This document shows positions 42,903 through 54,869 of a stretch of 64,000 nt of DNA, piece by piece. Position 1 is the stretch's first letter; every line of letters starts with the position of its first letter. Source of the DNA: Taudactylus pleione (Eukaryota > Chordata > Amphibia > Anura > Myobatrachidae); contig JAUIMM010000135.1 of assembly GCA_031769625.1 (NCBI GenBank), forward strand, positions 4,220,001 to 4,284,000. Reading direction: 5' to 3'. The notes under the pieces are model-generated. The model saw nothing but the letters and a program-made list of their open reading frames with translations. It searched no databases and had not been told where the DNA came from. The translations under genes and the position numbers were made by a program.

Positions 42903-43350
42903 CCATAACTCTCATTTTGTGAGTGGTATTCCCCACTGTCACGCCATGAAAACACATAGTAGCAGGAATTTTAGCAGCAAGGGGTTCAATCGCCAAAACA
43001 AAAATGAAGGGAGAGAGGGGCCATCCTTGTCTTATACAATTAGTGTTGGGGAAAGCATCTGATAGAAACCCGCTACTAAACTTGCAAGCATAGAGAGCAC
43101 TATAAAGGGCTAATGGGGAAGAAAGAAGGGGGCCCTGAAAACCAAAAGGCAGAGAGGACGTCACTCATATGCAGCCAATGCAAACTATGGAAAGCCACCT
43201 TGGCATCAAGGGATAGCAAAACAAGGCCCGTCCCTGATGTCAAGAGAAAATCAGTGAAAACTAAAGACCCTATGAGCAGTATGTGGTGTGTCCGCATGAC
43301 ATGAACCCCACCTATACGTATGAACAACAACACAATACCCACTCAGATTT
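42903..43350 (-). pseudogene. L1-type RT fragment (copy A)
   Basis: On minus, LVLLSLDAKVAFHSLHWLHM (motif A, expected SLDAEKAFD.V.W, with the second acidic position lost) is followed in another frame by FSSGFLSDAFPNTNCIRQGW and PLSPFIFVLAIEPLAAKI (motif B region). It is about 450 bp, with no YADD box. It is a separate fragment from the LINE at 33975-42385, because it lies upstream of that element's ORF1. Confidence 0.78.
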
Positions 43351-43720
43351 TCTATACTGGAATGTAATTATCCCACTTTGGTTCTTTATTCTTTTCATAC
43401 CACACAAGTTGGTAAACAAGGAGACAAGAAGCTGCAGGAGACAAACATTACAATTAGAAAATGGGTAAGTACAGTATGTGGGAGAACTGGTAGAACACTA
43501 CATACCAGGTCACATATTTCAGCAATACAGCTATATATAAATCTTACTGAGTGTAACCTGAGAAGTTTGCACAATTTGGGCAATAGAAATCTGCAGTTAC
43601 TGTATTTCGTTAGAAGAAGCAGGTGAGATCAGCACACAAGGTACAGGACAGACACAGCAAAATGTAAGTATATTGTGTTTACTTTATCTATATACTTCTT
43701 TAGTATTGCTGTGGTTTAGT
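43351..43720. other. Unassigned spacer (copy A)
   Basis: No recognised gene or element. The same sequence lies at about 54501-54869 in copy B. Confidence 0.45.
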
Positions 43721-44164
43721 CAGGGCCGGATTGAGGCTTGTGGGGCCCAGGGCAACTAACATCAAGCCACACGGAGCCTCTCCACCAAGCCATACAGAGC
43801 CTCCCCCACCTTCAGCCCCCTTCCCAAGCCACAAAGAACCTACCCATCCTTCTCCCAAGCCACACGGAGCCTACACACTTACCTCACCTCCCGATTCCAG
43901 CAGAGCTGCTCCTGAGTCCTGACTCCCGAGTCCCCTTATTAGGTTCACGGATGTCATGTGACGCTGATGAGGGGACTCGGGAGCCGCTCTCTCTGCACTG
44001 TATGCAGCAGTGCTGACTGTGCTGCTGCATGCAGAAAATCACTGAGCCACGGCAGCTTAGCCTCTATCCAGAAACAGGTGCCACTGGACACCTGTTCTCG
44101 GCAGGGTCACATCAACCCTGTGTGGGGTTGACCGCCCCAGTTGCCCCCCTTTAATCTGGCCCTG
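43721..44164. mobile_element. Non-autonomous hAT element, 444 bp (copy A)
   Basis: Left end CAGGGCCGGATTGAGG and right end TTAATCTGGCCCTG form the terminal repeats. The flanking 8-bp repeat is GGTTTAGT (43713-43720) against GGCTTAGT (44165-44172). A third copy at 56560-56567 keeps GGTTTAGT, so the mismatch is a later mutation. The interior is CCAAGCCACACGGAGCC-type short repeats and CpG-poor GC-rich DNA with no coding capacity. Confidence 0.88.
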
Positions 44165-44533
44165 GGCTTAGTAGCAGATAAGATGAAACAATTGTATTAA
44201 AAAAGATATGTTATAAAAACCTTGTTTTTTATGCTGTAAAAACTTTAGTACTGGTTGTTTCTGTGTTGAACTGTGTATAGTGTATATCTGTTCTTTATAT
44301 TTAAAGATGGGATATTTATGTCCTGATAAAGTCCCTACATATTTTTAAAACTGGTAAATTCCACAGGTCCACCACACCACAAGTCATGTGTTGGATTGCA
44401 TATAAAAGTCCCACCTCATGATCCGGCACCATTTCACACAGGAGAATGGAGGGAGAGGGTGTAGACTAGAGCACTGAGTTGTAAAAAAATTACTTAAGCA
44501 GGCCATAAGGGCGCCATTAGGGTACCATTAGGA
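44165..44533. other. Unassigned spacer (copy A)
   Basis: No recognised gene. Repeated in copy B at about 55321-55690 and 56560-56935. Confidence 0.45.
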
Positions 44534-45038
44534 CTAGGTGGTATATTTGTTAAAGGTTTATAGAAGTGGAGATGTTGCCCATAGCAACCAAATTCTAGCT
44601 ATTATCTTTTAGAAGGTGCTAGATAAATGGTAAGTAGATCTCATTGGTTCCTATGGGCAACATCTCCACTTCTATAAACCCAGGAAGACGCTGGAGTCTC
44701 GCGATTTTTTGGGGGAACCCCCCGCACCTCCGGAAGAGTAAGCACTTCTCACGTATCCTGTTCACTGCCTAGTGAAGTGGGCAGAATGGGGAGAATTTTC
44801 ACGGAGGTTGGTGGTCACCGAGTAGGGAGCAGAGCTTAATGACACAGTTCTACAATAATCGCATCATTTGGCTCATCCCCTATTTAAATATGCATTATTT
44901 GCAGCAATTTATAGTGAGGGGCAGGGCTTAATGAGGCAAAAAGTCCATCCCCGCCCCCATCTTTTCTCCTCCTCAGGCTTCTCCCAGGGAGGAAGAACAA
45001 AAAGTAGGCAAGTATGACTTTAGTAAATATACCCCTAG
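44534..45038. mobile_element. Non-autonomous DNA transposon with nested palindromic MITE (copy A)
   Basis: Outer inverted repeats are CTAGG-GGTATATTTGTTAAAG (left) and CTTTAGTAAATATACCCCTAG (right). The shared TA beside the G-run suggests a TA target duplication. Inside the left part, 44555-44680 is a near-perfect palindrome, GGTTTATAGAAGTGGAGATG...CATCTCCACTTCTATAAACC with TTGCCCATAGCAACC arms. This is a MITE-like unit of 126 bp. No transposase is present. Copies: 55691-56196 and 56936-57447. Confidence 0.7.
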
Positions 45039-45136
45039 GAGGAGTGGAGGAGTAGGTACAGTATAAGTGCAAATAGTGTTAAGTAGTAGCTGGAGTAGGT
45101 GTCTGGTGGAAAGGGTGACTGCAGGCATCCTCATCC

Positions 45137-45840
45137 TCAAACTAAGGATTACATGATTGTGACAGTTCACTGAGTGCAGGCATAGCCTTTAGCAGCAGTA
45201 GTAACAGTATCTATCACACAATGCCAGCTCCTTCACAGGCAGGCTACTCTCTGTATCACTGGCTTCATTAAGAGGCATACTGGTATAAACCTGTTGAAAG
45301 AACTCAGGGATGTGATAGCAAAATGGCTTATCCTGCTATGAATCTCCTCAGAATTTGAAATTTCTGATAATGCAATTAAGATCATATGAGCATTACAACT
45401 GGGTGATTTTGAACACGTACCGGTACCATGTTTTGCAGAAACAATAAACTTGGTGGTTCAGAATTTTTTTTAAAAATGACAGGTACATGCAGGAGATGCT
45501 GTCCATGGCCCGTAAAATTTCTGTGCATTTTTGGCATCCAGCAACTGCATCTAAAAGTTTGCAGCAGCTGGAAGAACAGTTCAATATGCTATTCCGCCAA
45601 CTAAAGTAGTAACAGGATGGATTGCCACCCTCTATATGCTTTAGCGACTGGAGGAACAGCAAAAAACCATCCAAATCTACACAACAAGATAAAGGGAGAA
45701 GAGGGGGAATGTTCCTTACTCCATTACAGTGGATAATACTCTCCATTTTATGCAAGATATTAAAATCATTTGAAATAGTAACCAGTGAAGTGAGTTCAGA
45801 CACTGTCAGCCTCTTGGCACAGATGTTCTTCTCCTTCCCA
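45137..45840 (+). pseudogene. Decayed hAT transposase fragment (copy A)
   Basis: Homologous to the middle of the transposase at 15660-16360. Readable pieces include TLCITGFIKRHTGINLLKEL, FEISDNAIKII (second catalytic Asp kept), PCFAETINLVVQNFF, VVTGWIATLYML, RLEEQQKTIQ, and VTSEVSSDTVSLL. It has many stops and frameshifts. Neither the BED finger nor the dimerisation domain remains. It is an older relative of the 9244-17863 family. Copy B: 57541-58232. Confidence 0.85.
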
Positions 45841-45910
45841 GAGTATGAATATATCCTCTATGTATCTTAGGTACAATAGAATGCAGTTAGTATATTGCTC
45901 ATGGAGGTCA
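45832..45910 (-). pseudogene. PLE RT motif-C scrap (copy A)
   Basis: On minus reads YTNCILLYLRYIEDIFI, the equivalent of YTDCILLYLRYIDDVLIL in PLE-1 (21840-21765). About 75 bp are left between the hAT fragment and a PLE terminal repeat. Copy B: about 58236-58312. Confidence 0.7.
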
Positions 45911-45937
45911 TATTGTTACATCTCACAAATTTTTACT

Positions 45938-47463
45938 GGGGGTGCTGCCTACTGACAATTGGTAGAAATACAGTTGAGAAGGATAGAGCAGAATTGTCCT
46001 TGGTAGTGGCGCACTAGATGAATTATATGAAAATATAACTTTTATTCATTCATATAAAAGGTTTTCTACGTATATTAACAACAGCGCATTGTTCCTAGAC
46101 CCAAAAATACATACACAATTCAGACATGACAGAAAAATTTAAAATGAAAAATGAATTAAAATCAAAGTCTCTCGGTGTGTTTATTAATTTTTTGTAATAA
46201 ATGTGCCTAATTCATATATCCCTGTGTATTATGCCTGATGATGTATAGTCTCAAGATGAAAAGAAATAGTGTTCAACTTCTTAGTGCTTGTGATATATTA
46301 AATTCAGTCAGGACAAATGTAACATGTTATATTTACAATGTTGCAAAAAAAGTCCTGGTAACATAACCACAGGAAATTGATACTCTGACTGTCTAAGTCT
46401 GTTGCAAGCTAAGATATTAGACCTAGTTTATAAATATAATCGTTTGTTGGTCTATACCCTAAACATAAACTAAAGAAGAATCAAGATCATATGTAGTGAG
46501 GGAATAGTAAGTATTAAGATTGCATGTAAGGTGCTTATGTAATATCAAAATTCTATATAATTTCTATCTCACTTAAATGATATGCTGCACGCATTTATAT
46601 TGCCGTACAACAATGTGGGATACTAAATTGATTGTTATCATATAGATGTTACGTCAGCACTCCAAAATATATGGTTTATGTAATATGATTACAACATTGT
46701 GTATTTTAATGTTGTAATATACTCCTCTCACATTCGGATTTCAGACATCAGGCTCCCCTAATGTTACGATTGTACCGTTGTGTGTATAGTTATATATTAC
46801 TGTCAAATTGCTGTCTAGCTTAGCACGTAAAAATCTTAATAAATTCCCACTGTGTAATATTATCCCTGTTTATTTGCTATCCCGGTAAGCTAGCCAAGCA
46901 TATCATAACATGTTCCAGTTGCATACAGACTTAGGATGTATTGCAGTCAGACCACTGCCAGGCTTACCACGTGGAACTCATATGCAGTTCACTCCGTGCA
47001 GCATAATCCCCGTTTTTAATGTCACGGTAAGCCCACAGAGCATATCATTGTGCACATTTGTTTAATCACTAATCGCTAACACATCATATACATGAAGGGA
47101 TATACGATTGCTACATATTATTGAATATATTGCGAGTACACGCCAGAGACTAACACCAACACGCGTTTCGCTGGTAATAGCTTTTTCAAGGCTAACCAGA
47201 TTGCCCTCTTCAGTGGTCTAATATACGTTACACTGTCCAATTGACTTCAGTTCCACTGGTCATGTGTTGATTCTGACCAGTCAAATGTTTAACTCCTTCA
47301 TGTCAGTCTTCTCAAGGTCCTCTTGTTATCATAGGTCTAACAAATTCAAATAGACCAATCATAGTGGGTCAAATTATTATTTATACAAGTAGATGTTTTT
47401 TAAACATCCGATGTAAATGTTATTACATTAATCCTAATATTTAAATGTACCTAATAACATATT
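45938..47463 (-). mobile_element. PLE terminal repeat and 3' region (copy A)
   Basis: Starts GGGGGTGCTGCCTACTGACA at 45938 with GTGGCGCACTAG and AATATAACTTTTATTC, matching the outer end of PLE-1. It continues as AT-rich non-coding DNA to a ribozyme-like motif at 47152-47215 and then to the satellite boundary. By comparison with PLE-1 the genes, now missing, would have been on minus beyond 47463. Confidence 0.7.
47152..47215 (-). ncRNA. Ribozyme-like segment (copy A)
   Basis: On minus: CTGAAGA box, GGGCAATCTGGTTAGCC stem (47205-47190), CTTGAAAAA, and CAGCGAAACGCGTG (to about 47160). CTGG.TAGC and GCTA..ACCAG can also pair. Layout matches 19385-19455. The canonical CTGATGA has one change. Confidence 0.4.
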
Positions 47464-50118
47464 CAAGTTAACAGAATGTGTTGAAGACCAAGACCCACAA
47501 ATGTGATGTGAAATGCTTTTTCTCCCATGTTGCGTTTAAGAGAAAACAGCAAATGCTCATTATAGGCCAAAATGCATTGAAACCAATGGAAACAACAAAG
47601 GCAAATACTTTGTGATATCTCCTCTTGTAGCAAACAAAGACAGCTGAAAATTTCACAGAATGTGTTGAAGACCAAGAACCACAAATGTGATGTGAAATGG
47701 TTTTTCTCCCATGTTGCGTTTAAGAGAAAACAACAAATGCTCGTTTTAGGCCAAAATGCATTGAAACCAATGGAACCGACAAAAGTGCATACAATGTGAT
47801 ATTTCCTCTTGTAGCAAACACAGACAGCTCAAAATTTCACAGAATGTGTTGAAGACCAAGACCCACAAATGTGATGTGAACTGGTTTTTCTCCCATGTTG
47901 CGTTTAAGAGAAAACAGCAAATGCTTGTTTTAGGACAAAATGCATTGAAACCAAAGGAAACAACAAAAGCGCATACTTTGTGATATTTCCTCTTGTAGCA
48001 AACACAGAGGAGCTCAAAATTTCACAGAATGTGTTGAAGACCATGAACCACAAATGTGATGTGAAATGGTTTTTCTCCCATGTTGCGTTTAAGAGAAAAC
48101 AGCAAATTCTCGTTTTAGGCCAAAATGCATTGAAACCAATGGAAACAAAAAAAGTGCATACTTTGTGATATTTCCTCTTGTAGCAACCACAGACAGCTCA
48201 AAATTTCACAGAATGTGTTGAAGACCAAGACCCACAAATGTGATGTGAACTGGTTTTTCTCCCATGTTGCGTTTAAGAGATAACAGCAAATGCTAATTTT
48301 AGGCCAAAATCCATTGAAACCAATTTAAACAACAAAAGCACATTCTTTGTGAAATCTCCTCTTGTGGCAAACACAGACAGCTCAAAATATCACAGAATGT
48401 GTTGAAGACCAAGACCCACAAATGTGATGTGAAATGGTTTTTCTCCCATGTTGCATTTAAGAGAAAACAGCAAATGCTAATTTTAGGCCAAAATGCATCG
48501 AAACCAATGGAAACAACAAAAGCGCATACTTTGTGATATCTCCTTTTGTAGCAAACAGACAGCTCAATATTTCACAGAATGTGTTGAAGACCAAGAACCA
48601 CAAATGTGATGTGAAATCATTTTTCTCCCATGTTGCATTTAAGAGAAAACAGCAAATGCTCGTTTTAGGCCAAAATGCATTGAAACCAATAGAAAACAAA
48701 AGCACATACTTTGTGATATCTCCTCTTGTAGCAAACACAGACAGCTCAAAATTTCACAGAATGTGTTGAAGACCAAGACCCACAAACTTGATGTGAAATA
48801 GTTTTTCTCCCATGTTGCGTTTAAGAGAAAACAGCAAATGCTCGTTTTAGGTCAAAATACATTGAAACCAATGGAAACAAAAAAAGCGCATAATTTGTGA
48901 TAACTCCTCTTGTAGCAAACAAAGACTGCTCAAAATTTCACAGAATGTGTTGAAGACCAAGACCCACAAATGTGATGTGAAATGTTTTTTCTCCCATGTT
49001 GCATTTAAGAGAAAACAACAAATGCTTGTTTTAGGCCAAAATGCATTGAAACTAATGGAAACAACAAAAGCACATACTTTGTGATATCTCCTCTTGTAGC
49101 AAACACAGACAGCTCAAAATTTCACAGAATGTGTTGAAGACCAAGACCCAAAAATGTGATGTGAAATGGTTTTTCTCCCATTTTGCGTTTAAGAGAAAAC
49201 AGCAGATGCTCATTTTAGTCCAAAATGCATTGAAACCAATGGAAACAACAAAAGCACATACTTTGTGATATCTCCTCTTGTAGGAAACACAGACTGCTCA
49301 AAATTTCACAGAATGTGTTGAAGACCAAGACCCACAAACGTGATGTGAAATTGGTTTTCTCCCATGTTGCGTTTAAGAGAAAACAGCAAATGCTCGTTTT
49401 AGGCCAAAATGCATCGAAACCAATGGAAACAACAAAAACGCATACTTTGTGATATCTCCTCTTGTAGCAAACATACAGCTCAATAGTTCACAGAATGTGT
49501 TGAAGACCAAGACCCAAAAATGTGATGTGAAATGGTTTTTCTCCCATGTTGCATTTAAGAGAAAACAGCAAATGCTCGTTTTAGGCAAAAATGCATCGAA
49601 ACCAATGGAAACAACAAAAGCGCATACTTTGTGATATCTCCTTTTGTAGCAAACAGACAGCTCAATATTTCACAGAATGTGTTGAAGACCAAGAACCACA
49701 AATGTGATGTGAAATCATTTTTCTCCCATGTTGCATTTAAGAGAAAACAGCATATGCTAATTTTAGGCCAAAATACATTGAAACCAATAGAAACAACAAA
49801 AGCGCATACTTTGTGATATCTCCTCTTGTAGCAAACAAAGACTGCTCAAAATTTCACAGAATGTGTTGAAGACCAAGACCCACAAACGTGATGTGAAATG
49901 GTTTTTCTCCCATGTTGCGTTTAAGAGAAAACAGCAAATGCTCGTTTTAGGCCAAATGCATTGAAACCAATGGACACAACAAAAGCGCATACTTTGTGAT
50001 ATCTCCTCTTGTAGGAAACACAGACAGCTCAAAATTTCACAGAATGTGTTGAAGTCCAAGACCCACAAAAGTGATGTGAAATGGTTTTTCTCCCATGTTG
50101 CTTTTAAGAGAAAACAGC
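47464..50118. repeat. 183-bp satellite, about 15 units
   Basis: Head-to-tail units of about 183 bp. CAGAATGTGTTGAAG occurs 15 times at roughly 183-bp spacing. Other fixed blocks are TTTCTCCCATGTTG, TTTAAGAGAAAACAGC and TTTGTGATATCTCCTCTTGT. Units differ by point changes and 1-3-bp indels. The array fills exactly the gap between copies A and B of the large duplication. Since 183 is 61 codons, open frames can run across units (for example minus 50068-49763), but no unit has a protein-like signature. Confidence 0.95.
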
Positions 50119-50142
50119 TGCGACCGACTCTGAATAAGGTCC

Positions 50143-51249
50143 ATAGTCTGCTGAAATTGTAGGTATTAATTTCCTTAGGATGTAAGTATTCCTTATTGTA
50201 TGTTCACAGTTCCAATTGCTAAAAAAAAACAAAAATTAATATTGAATATATAAATAGGTGAAAAATACGGAGTAATCCATGATAGATGGTATGCGCATGG
50301 GTGAATATCCCAAATATAATGTCCCTCTCTGCACAACAGGAGACGTATATGTTATAAAATAAGTCTTGCGATGACACAGTATAAGGCCCCGTGGGATATA
50401 CCTGGTCAATAGAATTAGTCCAAGGCAGCCTGTTCACTGCTCCAGCAGTATCGCTTGTCTCCCACGGTCCTCCAGGTGGTCTGGCTGCACAGTGTAATCA
50501 AAGCCAATTGAAGAATGCAGTGGAAAGAATGTGGAGCCGTGACTTAAACACCGGAGTGTCACCTTGTCCCATTCTCTGTTAACGGGAGAGACACACTATA
50601 CCTTCACAGCGCTTGCCATTGCATTCTTCAATTGGCTTTGGTTACACAGTGCAGCCAGACCACCTGGAGGACCGTGGGAGACAAGCGATACTGCTGGAGC
50701 AGTGAACAGGCTGCCTTGGACTAATTCTATTGACCAGGTATATCCCACAGGGCCTTATACTGTGTCATCACAAGACTTATTTTATACCATATGTTGTGCA
50801 GAGAGGGACATTATATTTGGGATATTCACCCCTGCGCATACCATCTATCACGGATTACTCCATATTTACACCTATTTATATATTTTTGTCTTTTTTGAGC
50901 TATTGGAACTTTGAACATAAAATAAGGAATACTTACATCCTAAGAAAATGAATACCTACAATTTCAGCAGACTATGTGCTTATGGGACGTTACCCTGTGA
51001 TATATAAATATATATAAGGAATTCCACATATGAGTCTGGGTGGATGCTCAGACTTTTTATTAATCGGATAGCAATTTTATATTATACTGTGCATTGTAGT
51101 TTTATATATACTGTACATATATTGTATGACTTTCTATATATGATTAAAATATAAGTTTATGGAGATTCTGACTGCTATATGATTTTAAATATTTTTTTCT
51201 ACCATCTCACAATTTAAATGTCATAGAGCGCAGTCCCTGTTTCTTTGTT
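50143..51249. repeat. Foldback, copy B (left arm truncated)
   Basis: Left arm remnant 50143 to about 50529 and full right arm about 50630-51249, corresponding to 39493-40590. The spacer and arms are otherwise the same. The 10-nt GGTTACACAG-type stretch missing from copy A is present near 50640-50650. Confidence 0.8.
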
Positions 51250-52121
51250 AAAATGTTATGTTTTTATTGGGGTGTTCACACGCCTTCAAAGTGGACATGC
51301 AGCTGATCCATTGGTGGTAATTATTAAGGAAATTAATTTCTCTTTTAACACGTATCATCCAAGTGAACACAGCGACTCTTAGGAGTTAAACTAGCGCCAA
51401 GGTCATTTTTTGGTATTTAGCAATATATATTATCCAAAAGTAGATATAATTTTTTTTATTTTTTATTTAGGTTTAGACAGTATAGCCAAGATAATAAATC
51501 AGGCATCACCCCAAAAGGATCAGGGAGTGCTGAAGGTCACATATAAAGAGTTAATCATTATATTAGAGCAAACTAATGTCACACTTTTCACCCTATATGA
51601 TGAAAAGAAAATGTAAACAAAATCCTAAACCCTCTGATATTAACTAGAGTATGTCTGTTCAATCATAGATATTATTATTAATCAGTAAACATAACATATC
51701 TGAGCCTAAATAAATATGCAATATAACAGAAATATCTCACCAAACATTTCACTAAGATAAGCTAATGGAAGTTGGAAGTAGATAAATTACCTGAAGTGAG
51801 ATATACACATTAATCAAGACAAGGTATTCCAATCTCTTATTAATATGCAGAGAGCTGAAATAGCCGTGATTGAAATGGTATGAGTTAGATTGTACTCTGT
51901 TAAACTAGAGAAAAAACACTATAAAATTATATAACTATATAGTATCCAAAAGCAGACAGTAATGCAAAGCCGATAATAATGAATCATGCTGGGTGATTGG
52001 TCTGATCAGAAATATCATGATTAGCATTTTCATGCTCTTCACGTGCTTCCTGTAAAAAAGGAGCTGCGTCTTCTGGATTAGTGAAATCCTTAAAGTCAGA
52101 ACCAAATAAACAGACGCAATC

Positions 52122-52991
52122 TGGCCGGATAGATAAGGGCAAATTTGCGGTTTTCGTTAATTAAAGAGGCTCATATGGGGTTGAAAGCTTTTCTGGCCCT
52201 ACAGAGTTCCACCGAGAATTCTTGGAATATATGCAGTCTATTATTTTCCCATAGGTGACTGTTTGCGAGAGGCAGACCAGATGGCTGATTTATGTAAGTA
52301 ATTCAAGCATTTGAAAAGAACCACTCTCGGACGTTGAGCTGATGTTGCATGTAGTTTGGCCCAGACGATGCACCCTCTCAATTACAAGATCTCTACATTC
52401 AGCCTCAATACCTAGTAATGAGGGGAGAGTGTTGTGTACACATGTGCCAGCATGGAACTTTTCACTGACTCTGGGAGCCCCACCAAACAAATTTTATTGT
52501 GGTGCGAGCGATTCTCCAAATCGTCTACTTTGTGCCGTAAGTGAAAATGATCCTTTTCCAACTTGTGAACAACTTGTTTAAGATGAGTAATATTTTGGAA
52601 ATTTGTTCCTATATTTTCCTCAGCAGCTGTAACTCTGTGATTTAGAGACTGCAATTGTGCAGTGATATCTGACACTGCCTGGTGTAATAATGGGGTCATA
52701 GTAGACTTAATTGCATCAACTATATCACCATAGGTGACTGGTGAATCATGTGCCCTGCATACCTTAGTGCCCATGTCATCAGAGGCTTCAGTGATAGCCC
52801 TTTTTAGCTGCAGGAGTGGTCGAGGCTAGATCAGCGTCCGGCGCCATGCTGGGAGAGGCTCGGCGCTTCTCGTGTCTCTGGGGCTGAGGCAGTGTCTTCT
52901 TGTGTGGTTGGGACAGAATATATCTGTCCATGAAGATCCAGGCGGCCGCGGGGCACCGAGTGTTGGGCTGGAGGCTGACAGACGCAGCCAT
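52122..52991 (-). pseudogene. LINE ORF1 (copy B)
   Basis: Same gene as 41430-42299. It has two extra frame breaks: one extra T at about 52800-52805 (after TPAAKK) and one lost base at about 52438 (after SMLAHV). It shares the older shift after HRLGQ with copy A. The open pieces are 52991-52788, 52774-52412 and 52490-52290. Copy A is therefore the less decayed version. Confidence 0.85.
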
Positions 52992-53183
52992 GAGAAAAAT
53001 ACAGCCAGTGACTGTAGCGGAGCTCTTAGCGGGAGCTGCTCATTCCGCCATGCCGGAAACGGAAGTCTAGATCTATTTATTTAATTAATTAATAAATGAC
53101 AAATTCTTAAGTATATTGGATGGTAATCTATTACGTTTTGCAACAATAGAACACTGGGTGAAATTAATATTCCACACACCTGA

Positions 53184-53620
53184 ATACAGAAATTGTGGTT
53201 ACAGCCTTTAGTTCACCAGACCTCTCGGCAGATGAGGACTCTTTGGATGTGGTTTGTGCTCTAAAGTTCTATGTGGACGATACTACTTCCATAAGGAAAT
53301 TGAACTCCCTCTTTGTCCTATAAGGATTCCACAAGTAGGGATGGCCAGCTAACAAACAGACTCTGGCCAAACGGATTTGCAGGACTATCTCACAGCATGC
53401 AGACTGGCCTTCCTGTGCTGATTACAGTCTCTGCTCATTCTACTTGCTCTGTGTGTACCTCGTGGGCAGCCTGGCGTGGTTCCTCAGCTGAACAGCTATG
53501 CCAACTGGTCTTCTGTCCACACCTTTCTTATGTTTATGCCTTTTATTAATTTGCCTCTCAGGATGCTTCGTTTGGGTGCAGGGTTCTCCTATCAGCACAG
53601 GAGCATTCCTACCCTTGAAC
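53184..53620 (+). pseudogene. DIRS tyrosine recombinase, C-terminal half (copy B)
   Basis: More complete than copy A. After SLDVVCALKFYVDDTTSIRK it continues in other frames: GLPVLITVSAHSTCSVCTSW, AAWRGSSAEQLCQL and SYVYAFY. The catalytic HxxR appears as HSTC, so the Arg is lost. A terminal Tyr is present near 53540. Downstream DNA to about 53760 belongs to the DIRS 3' region. Confidence 0.75.
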
Positions 53621-53654
53621 AACTGCTTTGGGACATCCCCATTGTTTCCCTGTG

Positions 53655-54075
53655 AAGCCCTATGGACCCTGAAAAATAAAATGAGAGTTATGGTTAAACT
53701 TACCTTTGTTAACTCTCTTTATTCGAAGTCTATAGGGTCCACAGGGCACCTGTCCTGACACACCTGGCTTCTATGGGTTTTTTCTATTGGTCACTTGTTT
53801 TCTTCTCTGTGTGAGACTGTGATTCCTCAATGTACCAGTCTGCCTTCTCTCCTGTCCTGCTCCTGCCTTGGACTTGTTAACAAAACTGAACTGCCCTCAG
53901 GCTGTGGGTGGGGTATAAGGGGAAGGACCGGAGCATCCTGGGATTGAAAAGCTTTGCTGTTGGTGTTCAGTCCTCCATGTCCCACTTACACACGAATGTC
54001 TCCATGTGGACCCTATGGACTTCAAAGAAAGAGAGTTAACAAAGGTAAGTTACCATAACTCTCATTTTGTGAGTG
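53655..54075. repeat. DIRS 3' region with inverted repeat (copy B)
   Basis: 53655-53746 (CTATGGACCCTGAAAAATAA... TTTGTTAACTCTC... GTCTATAGGGTCCACAGG) is complementary to about 54001-54075 (TGGACCCTATGGACTTC...GAGAGTTAACAAAGGTAAG). The arms are about 75-90 bp with a 255-bp spacer. The first arm lies inside the block missing from copy A. The second arm carries the same sequence as 42850-42925. Confidence 0.7.
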
Positions 54076-54500
54076 GTATTCCCCACTGTCACGCCATGAA
54101 AACACATAGTAGCAGGAATTTTAGCAGCAAGGGGTTCAATCGCCAAAACAAAAATGAAGGGAGAGAGGCGGCATCCTTGTCTTATACAATTAGTGTTGGG
54201 GAAAGCATCTGATAGAAACCCGCTACTAAACTTGCAAGCATAGAGAGCACTATAAAGGGCTAACGGGGAAGAAAGAAGGGGGCCCTGAAAACCAAAAGGC
54301 AGAGAGGACGTCACTCATATGCAGCCAATGGAAACTATGGAAAGCCACCTTGGCATCAAGGGATAGCAAAACAAGGCCCGTCCCTGATGTCAAGAGAAAA
54401 TCAGTGAAAACTAAAAACCCTATGAGCAGTATGTGGTGTGTCCGCAGGACATGAACCCCACCTATACGTATGAACAACAACACAATACCCACTCAGATTT
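54053..54500 (-). pseudogene. L1-type RT fragment (copy B)
   Basis: Copy of 42903-43350 with the same frames: LLSLDAKVAFHSFHWLHM, then CIRQGCRLSPFIFVLAIEPL. The RQGC cysteine is kept here where copy A has Trp, and PLSP has become RLSP. Confidence 0.78.
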
Positions 54501-54869
54501 TCTATACTGGAATGTAATTATCCCACTTTGGTTCTTTATTCTTTTCATACCACACAAGTTGGTAAACAAGGAGACAAGAAGCTGCAGGAGACAAACATTA
54601 CAATTAGAAAATGGGTAAGTACAGTATGTGGGAGAACTGGTAGAACACTACATACCAGGTCACATATTTCAGCAATACAGCTATATTTAAATCTTACTGA
54701 TGTAACCTGAGAAGTTAGCACAATTTGGGCAATAGAAATCTGCAGTTACTGTATTTTGTTAGAAGAAGCAGGTGAGATCAGCACACAAGGTACAGGACGA
54801 ACACAGCAAAATGTAAGTATATTGTGTTTACTTTATCTATATACTTCTTTAGTATTGCTGTGGTTTAGT

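Larger units (their letters stand above)
39469..47463 (+). repeat. Large segmental duplication, copy A
   Basis: This is closely similar to 50119-59878, with only scattered substitutions by eye. It starts 24 bp before the right end of the Harbinger-like element and ends where the 183-bp satellite begins. Copy A lacks a 458-bp segment and the internal 1.25-kb duplication present in copy B. Confidence 0.93.

Noticed and set aside
43731..44016. Proline/serine-rich frames (SHTEPPPPSAPFPSHKE and similar)
   Set aside because: They fall inside the 444-bp non-autonomous hAT and reflect its CCAAGCCACACGGAGCC-type short repeats.
46230..46275. CTGATGATGTATAG as a hammerhead core
   Set aside because: CTGATGA is present but no matching GAAA box with a pairing stem lies at the right distance; it was judged chance.
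49763..50068. 101-codon minus-strand frame in the satellite
   Set aside because: The 183-bp period keeps frame across units, so open frames arise automatically. No domain or codon signature is visible.
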